This document shows, one piece after another, positions 18,264 through 25,611 of a DNA stretch of 64,000 nucleotides. How positions within the stretch are numbered: position 1 is the first letter of the stretch; each line of letters opens with the position of its first letter. The DNA comes from Pseudoalteromonas luteoviolacea. GTDB taxonomy: Bacteria > Pseudomonadota > Gammaproteobacteria > Enterobacterales > Alteromonadaceae. The stretch spans positions 2,198,001-2,262,000 of the forward strand of contig NZ_CP015411.1 in assembly GCF_001750165.1 (NCBI RefSeq), in the 5' to 3' direction. The notes under the pieces were generated by a model, which saw only the letters and a list, made by a program, of their open reading frames with translations, made no database searches and was not told where the DNA came from. The position numbers and the translations under genes were made by a program.

Positions 18264-19541
18264 ATGAATCGACGGCAACCAATTGAGAAAGTAAAAATTA
18301 CACATTTAATTAATAAATACCTTAGGATCAGAGCATATTCAACGGCCTTATGCGCAAACTTACAAGTTGAAGATTATACAGTTCAACCTATTGCTGATGT
18401 TAGCCCGCCGAAGTGGCATTTAGGTCATACGACGTGGTTTTTTGAAGAAGTTATCTTAGTAAAACACATGGCTGATTACACAAGATTTCACCAAGGGTAT
18501 CGCATGCTATTTAATTCATACTATAAATCAGCTGGCGAACATTGGTTGCAAAGCCAACGGGGTGACCTGTCAAGACCAACGGTTGATGAGGTCATTGATT
18601 ACCGAAGCTATGTAGATAAGCAAGTTGTGGACTTTTTATCCTTAGCTAACGTGGACGAATCGGTACTATCTTTATTAGAAATCGGGTTACATCACGAACA
18701 GCAACATCAAGAGCTGTTGCTTATGGATATCAAATATATATTAGGCTGTAATCCTCTTTCCCCTGTTTATTGCGATCAGGCGTTAGACACCATATTAACG
18801 CTAGAAAAAGCACAATGGTGTACGTTTGACGAAGGCGTTTATGAAGTCGGTGCTATTGATAGTGGGTTTGCTTATGATAATGAAAAACCAAGACACAAGA
18901 TCTATAACTATGCTTTTGCTATTAGTGAAAACACAATCACAAATGGCGAATATTTGGCGTTTATTCAAGATGGTGGATATGACCGAGCAGAGTTTTGGCT
19001 GAGTCTGGGGTGGGAGTGGTTAACCGACAAGAAAATTGCTCATCCTTTGTACTGGAAAAAGATAGGCAAGGAATGGTTTGAGTTTACACTACATGGTTTG
19101 ATGCCGTTAGACCTCAATCTTCCTGTCACACATGTTAGCTATTTTGAAGCCGACGCGTTTGCCAGTTGGAAAGGCGTAAGACTACCCATAGAGCAAGAAT
19201 TAGAGATTTATTTATCAGCTAGCTCTGCTTGTACGGTGACACCTGATAGTAAGAAGCGAAGCGACAATAAGACAAGTATGTACCATCCTGTAGCGAGTGA
19301 CGCGCATTTTGGCCAGGTTTGGTGTTGGACGAAAAGCCACTATTCGGGCTACCCCGGTTACAAGCCATATCAGGGGATGCTAAACGAATACAATGGTAAG
19401 TTCATGTGCAACCAGTTTGTTTTGAAAGGTGGATGTGTGGCTACACCCAGTGATCATTATCGCCATAGTTATCGAAATTTTTATCAACCACATCAGCGCT
19501 GGATGTTTTCTGGCATCAGACTAGCTAAGGATATTGAATGA
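18264..19541 (+). CDS. egtB: Ergothioneine biosynthesis sulfoxide synthase EgtB-like
   Basis: EgtB is a non-haem iron enzyme that joins hercynine to a thiol (cysteine or gamma-glutamylcysteine) with oxygen. The 425-residue product has an N-terminal DinB-like domain with the three iron-binding histidines: His55 (LGHTTWFFEE), His144 and His148 (HHEQQHQELL). A C-terminal formylglycine-generating-enzyme-like domain ends in SYRNFYQPHQRWMFSGIRLA. Which thiol donor is used cannot be told from sequence here. The stop overlaps the egtD start by four bases (ATGA). No egtC or egtE (C-S lyase) is in the window, so the last step must be encoded elsewhere. Confidence 0.88.
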   Translation: MNRRQPIEKVKITHLINKYLRIRAYSTALCANLQVEDYTVQPIADVSPPKWHLGHTTWFFEEVILVKHMADYTRFHQGYRMLFNSYYKSAGEHWLQSQRGDLSRPTVDEVIDYRSYVDKQVVDFLSLANVDESVLSLLEIGLHHEQQHQELLLMDIKYILGCNPLSPVYCDQALDTILTLEKAQWCTFDEGVYEVGAIDSGFAYDNEKPRHKIYNYAFAISENTITNGEYLAFIQDGGYDRAEFWLSLGWEWLTDKKIAHPLYWKKIGKEWFEFTLHGLMPLDLNLPVTHVSYFEADAFASWKGVRLPIEQELEIYLSASSACTVTPDSKKRSDNKTSMYHPVASDAHFGQVWCWTKSHYSGYPGYKPYQGMLNEYNGKFMCNQFVLKGGCVATPSDHYRHSYRNFYQPHQRWMFSGIRLAKDIE

Positions 19542-20539
19542 CACATTTTAGACTTTTAACCCGAACCTCCGGTGGAGAAGTATCACATGATGATCAGTTT
19601 GCAATTGATGTACTGACTGGGTTGAGTGCGACTCGGAAGCATTTATCTGCAAAGTACTTTTACGATGATACCGGTAGTGAAATTTTCCAAAAAATTACTC
19701 GGCATCAAGACTATTATTTAACCACAAAAGAAGTTGAAATCATTTCCAATATCAAAAATCAGTTAGCTGGTGTGATTGATGAGCAAGAAATTGACATTAT
19801 TGAACTAGGTGTTGGGGATGGACATAAAAGTCAGTTAATTATTGATGGCTTTTTACAAAGTGGCTGTAAAGTCAACTTTTACCCAATCGATATCTCAGAA
19901 AAAGCCATGTTCATGTTACAAGAAAATATAGTGCCGAATGATAATTTAACTATTCATGGTGTGATAGCGGAGTATTTTGATGGCCTGAAACTGGTAAGGG
20001 GACAATCTAAAAACAAGCAGCTAGTTCTATTTTTGGGTTCTAACATAGGTAACTTTAATCGGGAGCAAAGTCTTGGTTTTCTTCGAAAACTTTGGGCCAG
20101 CCTCGAGGCTTCTGATTATGTGTTTATTGGCTATGATTTAAAAAAAGATGTGCAGAAGCTTACTGCCGCTTATAATGATGCCGATGGGTTAACTGCTCAG
20201 TTTAATCTTAACCTGTTGAATCGTATCAACACTGAGCTAGGTGGAAATTTCAAGCTGGATAAGTTTCAGCATTTTGGTGTTTATAATCCCGTATTGGGTG
20301 CTATGGAAAGCTATGTACTGTCGACTGAAAAGCAAGAGGTTTATATTTCGGCACTGCAACGAGCTTTTCAATTTGATGCATATGAAGCGATACACCTAGA
20401 GTATTCGTATAAATTCTCAAAGAAAGATATAAGTCAGCTCTCTCAACAAACTGGTTTTACAGTGGTCAAGCATTTTACTGATAGCAATGCGTATTTTGTA
20501 GACTCTTTGTGGCAAGTAGTGAAAGAAGCGCGCCAATAA
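19538..20539 (+). CDS. egtD: L-histidine N(alpha)-methyltransferase EgtD
   Basis: EgtD trimethylates histidine to hercynine with S-adenosylmethionine, the substrate of EgtB. The 333-residue product has the family N-terminus (LSATRKHLSAKYFYDDTGSE, then YYLTTKEVEII), the SAM motif IIELGVGDGHKSQ and the LFLGSNIGNFNR motif that contacts the substrate. It overlaps egtB by four bases, so the two are translationally coupled. The split EgtB plus EgtD arrangement argues against ovothiol, whose OvoA is normally a single fused protein. Confidence 0.9.
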   Translation: MTHFRLLTRTSGGEVSHDDQFAIDVLTGLSATRKHLSAKYFYDDTGSEIFQKITRHQDYYLTTKEVEIISNIKNQLAGVIDEQEIDIIELGVGDGHKSQLIIDGFLQSGCKVNFYPIDISEKAMFMLQENIVPNDNLTIHGVIAEYFDGLKLVRGQSKNKQLVLFLGSNIGNFNREQSLGFLRKLWASLEASDYVFIGYDLKKDVQKLTAAYNDADGLTAQFNLNLLNRINTELGGNFKLDKFQHFGVYNPVLGAMESYVLSTEKQEVYISALQRAFQFDAYEAIHLEYSYKFSKKDISQLSQQTGFTVVKHFTDSNAYFVDSLWQVVKEARQ

Positions 20540-20595
20540 CTTTTTATGACCAAGTTTAGATAGCATAGATATGATGTATGCGTGGGCAACTTGAT

Positions 20596-21390
20596 ATGAG
20601 AATGTGCGGTGTTCGGCGAGTGTTTTGCTCGGGTAATTACATTGGTAATCTCGCATTTGTGGTCATATGCGAGGACATCAGTGAGTTTTGTAACACACAA
20701 CACCTTCATCGCATTGCTATCAATAACAATATAGCTGCCACTGCTTTTATTGTTTACTATGATGATGGGGTCTATGGTATCAAATGGTTTTCGCCATATG
20801 GTGAAATTCAATTTTGTGGCCATGCCACGCTTGCCGCCGCTGATGTAATAATGACCTGCGATTCTCTCGCTGAGCCCCAAGCAATCACTTTTAAGTCTTC
20901 AAGCCGGACAATACGTGTGTTCAGTGAAGATGAAAATCTTTATGAGATGTACTTGTCTCAAACAACACTTGAAACCACCACGACATTTTGTGAAATATCA
21001 CCGATATTTAATCAATCCCTAAGTACTGTTAAGCAAACAGAGCACAGTGATGGGTATTTTGTTGCACAAGTCGTAAATAAGTACAGTCTGATCGACTTTG
21101 ACTTTATAGCCGAGGAATATAGCAAATATACTCGTAGGGCTTTGCTGGTCACCACAGCTGATGGTTTGCAAACTAACAGCCTTTATTTTAGATATTTTGC
21201 TCCTCAATATGGCAGCAAAGAAGACCGAGCAACAGGATCAGCTGCTCCTTTATTGGCGTCTTTTTGGCAGTTACCAGTAAACACATTGTTTAATTGCTAT
21301 CAGCTTTCCTTAAGCGGTGCGTTTTATCAGATTTATAAAAAAGCGCAGCAAGTTTGCGTGAAGGCAAAAGTCATTAAGCAAGGATTATAA
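20596..21390 (+). CDS. PhzF-family protein lacking the usual catalytic Glu
   Basis: PhzF-fold enzymes are isomerases or epimerases with two similar halves. Matches seen are VFCSGNYIGNLAFVV (family: F..GNP.AV), WFSPYGEIQFCGHATLAAA and YFRYFAPQYGSKEDRATGSA. The family's catalytic Glu, in an ETAF motif, is Ala here (NNIAATAFIVYY), and the Pro after GN is Leu. The frame opens at 20578; I prefer ATG 20596 (MRMCGVRRVF) because homology starts there, though no start has a clear ribosome-binding site. It lies about 55 bases after egtD and shares the operon's terminator. Function unknown. Confidence 0.78.
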   Translation: MRMCGVRRVFCSGNYIGNLAFVVICEDISEFCNTQHLHRIAINNNIAATAFIVYYDDGVYGIKWFSPYGEIQFCGHATLAAADVIMTCDSLAEPQAITFKSSSRTIRVFSEDENLYEMYLSQTTLETTTTFCEISPIFNQSLSTVKQTEHSDGYFVAQVVNKYSLIDFDFIAEEYSKYTRRALLVTTADGLQTNSLYFRYFAPQYGSKEDRATGSAAPLLASFWQLPVNTLFNCYQLSLSGAFYQIYKKAQQVCVKAKVIKQGL

Positions 21391-21412
21391 ATTGGTAGAG
21401 TATGCTTGTACT

Positions 21413-21441
21413 AAAAAGCCCAGCTATTAGCTGGGCTTTTT
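21413..21441. terminator. Bidirectional terminator between the egt operon and nrdA
   Basis: A perfect 13-bp inverted repeat (AAAAAGCCCAGCT / AGCTGGGCTTTTT, 3-base loop) between two convergent genes, with T-runs in both directions. Confidence 0.9.
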
Positions 21442-21455
21442 AATTTAAATGCTTA

Positions 21456-23741
21456 TTAAATCTTACAAGCGCCGCCTTCACAGCCATCATCTTCAGGCTC
21501 AGGCTTCAACTCGTCTTGTGCATCAGCAGCACCATCACGGGTGTTATGATAGTAAAGTGTCTTAACACCAAGCTTGTATGCTGTTAATAAGTCTTTTAGC
21601 AACAGCTTCATTGGTACTTTACCGCCTTCAAACTTAGTTGGGTCATAGTTTGTATTTGCAGAGATTGTTTGGTCGACAAACTTCTGCATGATACCAACTA
21701 GGCCTAAATAACCATCGTTAGAAGGGATGTCCCATAGTAGTTCGTACTGATCTTTAAGTTTCTCATACTCAGGCACAACTTGCTTTAGGATACCGTCTTT
21801 ACTTGCTTTAACACTGATATGCCCGCGAGGCGGTTCAATACCATTTGTCGCGTTTGAGATCTGCGATGATGTTTCAGAAGGCATTAGCGCTGATAACGTT
21901 GAGTTTCTCATGCCATGCTCTTGAACACTTGCTCTTAGCGCGTCCCAGTCAAGGTGAAGTGGCTCGTCACAGATTGCATCGATGTCTTTTTTATAAGTAT
22001 CGATCGGCATAATGCCTTGAGAGTATGTTGTCTCATTAAACTTAGGACATGCACCGCGCTCTTTTGCAAGTTCGTTAGACGCTTTCATCAAGTAGTATTG
22101 AATTGCTTCAAACGTTTTATGCGTTAAGCCGTTTGCACTGCCGTCTGAATATCTCTTACCATTTTTAGCTAGGTAGTAAGCAAAGTTGATGACACCTATA
22201 CCCAGAGTACGACGTCCCATTGTTGCAGTGTGTGCTGCTGGAACAGGGTAGTCTTGGAAGTCTAGTAGGTTATCAAGTGCACGAACTGCAAGCTCTGCCA
22301 GCTCTTCAAGCTCAGATAAATCTTCAATCGCACCTAAGTTGAATGCAGATAGTGTACATAGTGCAATTTCACCTTCAGCGTCATTGACGTTGTTCAACGG
22401 TTTAGTTGGCAGCGCAATTTCTAAACATAAGTTAGATTGACGGATAGGGGCAACTTTCGAGTCAAATGGACTGTGTGTATTACAGTGATCAACGTTTTGT
22501 AGGTAAATACGACCCGTGCTTGCACGTTCCTGAGCAAACATTGAAAATAGCTCAATTGCTTTGATGCGCTTTTTACGAATTGACTCATCTTGCTCATACT
22601 TTAAATAGAGCTCTTCGAAACGTTCTTGGTCTTCAAAGAACGCATCGTATAGTCCCGGAGTATCCGAAGGGCTGAATAGCGTGATGTAATCATCTTTTAG
22701 TAAACGCGCATACATCGTTTTATTGAACTGAACACCGTAGTCCAAGTGACGAACACGGTTCTCTTCAACACCACGGTTATTTTTTAGCACCAGTAGGTTT
22801 TCAACTTCTAAGTGCCAAAGCGGATAGAATAAAGTGGCCGCTCCACCACGCACACCGCCTTGTGAACAGCTTTTAACTGCTGTTTGGAAGTGCTTGTAGA
22901 ATGGAATACAACCAGTATGGAATGCTTCACCGTTACGGATAGGGCTACCAAGTGCACGAATGCGACCTGCATTTACTCCGATCCCAGCGCGTTGGCTCAC
23001 ATATTTAACAATAGCAGAAGAAGAGGCGTTGATTGAATCTAAGCTATCATCACACTCAATTAGTACACATGAACTAAACTGACGCGTCGGTGTACGAACA
23101 CCTGCCATAATAGGCGTTGGTAGTGAGATTTTAAACTGTGACACGGCGTCGTAGAAACGTTTAATGTAGTCTAAACGCGTGTCTTTTTCATAATCTGAGA
23201 ATAGGCTAGCGGCTACTAGTATGTACAAAAACTGCGCGCTTTCATAAATTTCGCCAGAAACACGGTTTTGTACTAAATATTTCCCTTCTAGCTGTTTTAC
23301 CGCAGCGTAGCTAAAAGTCATGTCACGACTATGGTCAATGTAGTCATTCAACTCGTTGAATTCTTCACGAGTGTAATCTTTCAATAGGTGTTCGTCGTAG
23401 CGCTTGTCGTCAACAAGTTTTGCGACGTGGTCATATAGATGTGGTGGCTCAAATTGACCGTATGCTTTTTTTCTTAAATGAAACACTGCTAAACGCGCTG
23501 CAAGATATTGATAATCAGGCGTATCTTTAGAGATTAGATCAGCAGCTGCTTTTATGATTGTTTCATGGATATCTTCAGTACGGATCCCATCGTAAAACTG
23601 GATATGAGACTTCAATTCAACTTGAGAAACTGAAACGTTATCTAGGCCTTCCGCAGCCCAAGTAATAACACGATGGATTTTATCTAAATCAAGCGGCTCT
23701 TTACGACCGTTTCTTTTACTGACAGATAATTGTTGGTTCAT
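21456..23741 (-). CDS. nrdA: Class Ia ribonucleoside-diphosphate reductase, alpha subunit
   Basis: NrdA is the catalytic subunit that reduces ribonucleoside diphosphates to deoxy forms. The 761-residue product has an N-terminal ATP-cone (about residues 5-95), active-site cysteines in FSSCVLIECDD, VDHCNTHSPF and NLCLEIALPT, and the C-terminal redox pair in CEGGACKI. The NrdB subunit normally lies directly downstream, but here the next gene is a convergent one (the PhzF-family gene), so nrdB must be elsewhere. Upstream are NrdR boxes, a candidate promoter and DnaA boxes. Confidence 0.97.
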   Translation of the reverse strand: MNQQLSVSKRNGRKEPLDLDKIHRVITWAAEGLDNVSVSQVELKSHIQFYDGIRTEDIHETIIKAAADLISKDTPDYQYLAARLAVFHLRKKAYGQFEPPHLYDHVAKLVDDKRYDEHLLKDYTREEFNELNDYIDHSRDMTFSYAAVKQLEGKYLVQNRVSGEIYESAQFLYILVAASLFSDYEKDTRLDYIKRFYDAVSQFKISLPTPIMAGVRTPTRQFSSCVLIECDDSLDSINASSSAIVKYVSQRAGIGVNAGRIRALGSPIRNGEAFHTGCIPFYKHFQTAVKSCSQGGVRGGAATLFYPLWHLEVENLLVLKNNRGVEENRVRHLDYGVQFNKTMYARLLKDDYITLFSPSDTPGLYDAFFEDQERFEELYLKYEQDESIRKKRIKAIELFSMFAQERASTGRIYLQNVDHCNTHSPFDSKVAPIRQSNLCLEIALPTKPLNNVNDAEGEIALCTLSAFNLGAIEDLSELEELAELAVRALDNLLDFQDYPVPAAHTATMGRRTLGIGVINFAYYLAKNGKRYSDGSANGLTHKTFEAIQYYLMKASNELAKERGACPKFNETTYSQGIMPIDTYKKDIDAICDEPLHLDWDALRASVQEHGMRNSTLSALMPSETSSQISNATNGIEPPRGHISVKASKDGILKQVVPEYEKLKDQYELLWDIPSNDGYLGLVGIMQKFVDQTISANTNYDPTKFEGGKVPMKLLLKDLLTAYKLGVKTLYYHNTRDGAADAQDELKPEPEDDGCEGGACKI

Positions 23742-24032
23742 AAGCTATGCCCGTATTCCCAAATTCTTATATTGGCTAGGAAATCACCACTAGATATGGT
23801 GCCTATTTGAAAGTGCATCACAAGATAGTGTGGTTGATATTATTTTGCAAGAGAACAACTTCACTCAAATTGTGGATAACATTGGGATAAATTACATGTG
23901 TTAGTATTTACTAACCTTCTGCTATCCACGGAATCTGTGTGCGTAAAAAAATCAACTTAAGCTCACTAATTTTTGCCTTTTTTTTGCAAAAAAACTGAAT
24001 GATTTTTTTATGTTCAATTCTTTACCCAACTA
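23742..24032 (-). other. Long untranslated leader of nrdA with DnaA-box cluster
   Basis: If the promoter at 24033-24061 is right, nrdA has a leader of about 280 bases with no gene in it. It holds a perfect DnaA box (TTATCCACA on the minus strand, 23871-23879) and two 7-of-9 matches, at 23882-23890 (minus) and 23932-23940 (plus). Two other near-palindromes, CACCA...TGGTG at 23786-23804 and CACAAGATAGTG near 23819-23830, are weaker NrdR-like candidates. Confidence 0.5.
23871..23879 (-). promoter_or_regulatory. DnaA box in the nrdA leader
   Basis: Exact match to the high-affinity DnaA box TTATCCACA, with two imperfect boxes within 60 bases. DnaA is known to control nrdAB in E. coli from boxes upstream of the gene, so the same link is plausible here. 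Confidence 0.6.
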
Positions 24033-24061
24033 AGTGTAAGACACAATATGTAGTGTCTCAA
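24033..24061 (-). promoter_or_regulatory. Candidate nrdA promoter
   Basis: On the minus strand TTGAGA (5 of 6 to the -35 consensus, 24056-24061) and TACACT (4 of 6, 24033-24038) are separated by exactly 17 bases. The first NrdR box fills this spacer, as expected for a repressor site. Confidence 0.6.
24041..24056. promoter_or_regulatory. NrdR box 1
   Basis: ACACAATATGTAGTGT is an almost ideal 16-base NrdR box (consensus acaCwAtATaTwGtgt), inside the candidate nrdA promoter. Box 2 lies 32 bases away, the usual three-helical-turn spacing. Confidence 0.75.
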
Positions 24062-24072
24062 ATTATAATTCT

Positions 24073-24088
24073 TCACTATATGTGCGAA
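24073..24088. promoter_or_regulatory. NrdR box 2
   Basis: TCACTATATGTGCGAA matches the left half of the NrdR consensus well and the right half poorly. Offset to box 1 is 32 bases. It overlaps the last codons of gph, so the nrdA control region extends into that gene. Confidence 0.55.
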
Positions 24089-24723
24089 ATTATATCTGTC
24101 GGGTGTTTTAAGTTTAGGTCAGCCTGCCATGACCGAGCCACTTCTAAAGAAGGTATAAAGCCCCACAATGCAGCTACTGATCTCATATTTGCCGCTTTAG
24201 CGGCTGCGATATCACGTTCTGCATCGCCTACATAGATTGTTTGAGATACATTGGCCCCGAGCTTTTCAGCGGCTAACAATAGTGGAGCAGGGTGAGGTTT
24301 AGCAACCTCGAGCGTGTCACCACAGATGACAACTTCTATATTTCTCAACGTTTCTATATGCTTTAAAAGGGGAAAGGTCAAAAACTCAGGTTTGTTGGTG
24401 ACTATTCCCACGGCGATGCCATTTTGATGTAAATACTGCAATAGTTTGTCAATGCCGTCAAAGCAATGACTGTGGATAGCAATATTACTTTCATAAAAGT
24501 CTAAAACTTGTTGCCTCAAGGTCGCTAAGTCATAGTTGACTAGCTTATCTTTAAACCCAACTTCAAGCAGGGCTTTGACGCCATTAGAAATGGCGGGGCT
24601 ATATTCACTTTTCGAAAGTGTGGGTAATTCATGCTCTGTAAGAACATGGTTCAACGCGGCACCCAAATCATCGCTGGTATCAAGTAAAGTGCCGTCTAAA
24701 TCAAATAAAACGGCTTGGATCAT
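24076..24723 (-). CDS. gph: Phosphoglycolate phosphatase (HAD family)
   Basis: A 215-residue HAD-superfamily hydrolase; Gph removes 2-phosphoglycolate, for example that arising from DNA repair. Motif I is LFDLDGTLLDTSDDL at the N-terminus, motif II is VGIVTNKP, and motif IV is YVGDAERDIAAAKAANM. It overlaps ubiG by four bases. Other small HAD phosphatases share these motifs; the gph call rests on length and its link to ubiG and gyrA. Confidence 0.85.
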   Translation of the reverse strand: MIQAVLFDLDGTLLDTSDDLGAALNHVLTEHELPTLSKSEYSPAISNGVKALLEVGFKDKLVNYDLATLRQQVLDFYESNIAIHSHCFDGIDKLLQYLHQNGIAVGIVTNKPEFLTFPLLKHIETLRNIEVVICGDTLEVAKPHPAPLLLAAEKLGANVSQTIYVGDAERDIAAAKAANMRSVAALWGFIPSLEVARSWQADLNLKHPTDIISHI

Positions 24724-25430
24724 GCTAGTTTCTCGAAGTGGAGTAGGTAATTTACACTTACGTCATCTGTCAGGGTAAACGTTTTAGTGAATGGGTTATA
24801 ACTAATTCCCGCAGCGGCACGTACTTTTAGTCCATGTTGCTCGGCCCAACTAATTAAAGTTGAAGGGCGGATGAATTTGTTGTGATCATGTGTGCCCTCA
24901 GGCACCATTTTTAAAAGTTTTTCCGCTGCGACCACAGCTAATAAATAAGCTTTATGTGTTTTGTTTAAAGTAGAAAAAAATACGCTGGCTCCGGGCTTTG
25001 CTGCTTTTGCGACAGCGGCGATGATTGCTGCAGGGTCTGGCACATGCTCTAACATTTCCATGCAAGTAACTACGTCAAACTGCTCAGGATGCTCATCAGC
25101 GAAAACTTCAGCGGGTATTTTTTGATAATCTACGCTGACACCGCTTTCAAGGCTGTGCAATTTAGCGACATTTAAAGGTTCTTGGCCCATATCAATGCCT
25201 GTCGCTTCTGCGCCAAGCTTAGCCATACTTTCAGTTAGGATCCCGCCACCACATCCAACATCAAGTACTTTCTTCGAGAATAATCCGGCACTTTTGTCGT
25301 TGATGAAGTCCAACCTTAATGGGTTGATGTCATGTAGCGGTTTAAATTCTCCCTCTGTATCCCACCATCTTTCGGCTATTTCTTCGAATTTTGCGATTTC
25401 TTGGTGGTCTACATTTTGATGTTCGGTCAT
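24720..25430 (-). CDS. ubiG: Ubiquinone O-methyltransferase UbiG
   Basis: UbiG carries out both O-methylations in ubiquinone synthesis. The 236-residue product has the family start (EIAKFEEIAERWWDTEGEFKPLHDINPLRLDFI), the SAM motif VLDVGCGGGILTESMA and MEMLEHVPDP. It is divergent from gyrA, as in E. coli, and precedes gph with a four-base overlap. Confidence 0.96.
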   Translation of the reverse strand: MTEHQNVDHQEIAKFEEIAERWWDTEGEFKPLHDINPLRLDFINDKSAGLFSKKVLDVGCGGGILTESMAKLGAEATGIDMGQEPLNVAKLHSLESGVSVDYQKIPAEVFADEHPEQFDVVTCMEMLEHVPDPAAIIAAVAKAAKPGASVFFSTLNKTHKAYLLAVVAAEKLLKMVPEGTHDHNKFIRPSTLISWAEQHGLKVRAAAGISYNPFTKTFTLTDDVSVNYLLHFEKLA

Positions 25431-25611
25431 AAAAAGCTTCCTCGTTTATCTGGGCGCATTGTATTGGCTATTTATAAAAATACCAGACATTTTACGACTG
25501 CAAATTGAATTTACCTGTGTTACTATCGGCAGCCGAATAAATAATAACTTAACCCTTTGTTGCTATTAGTGTGACACAAAAGGGCAAGACTCTGAAGGAA
25601 AGTGGTATCAA

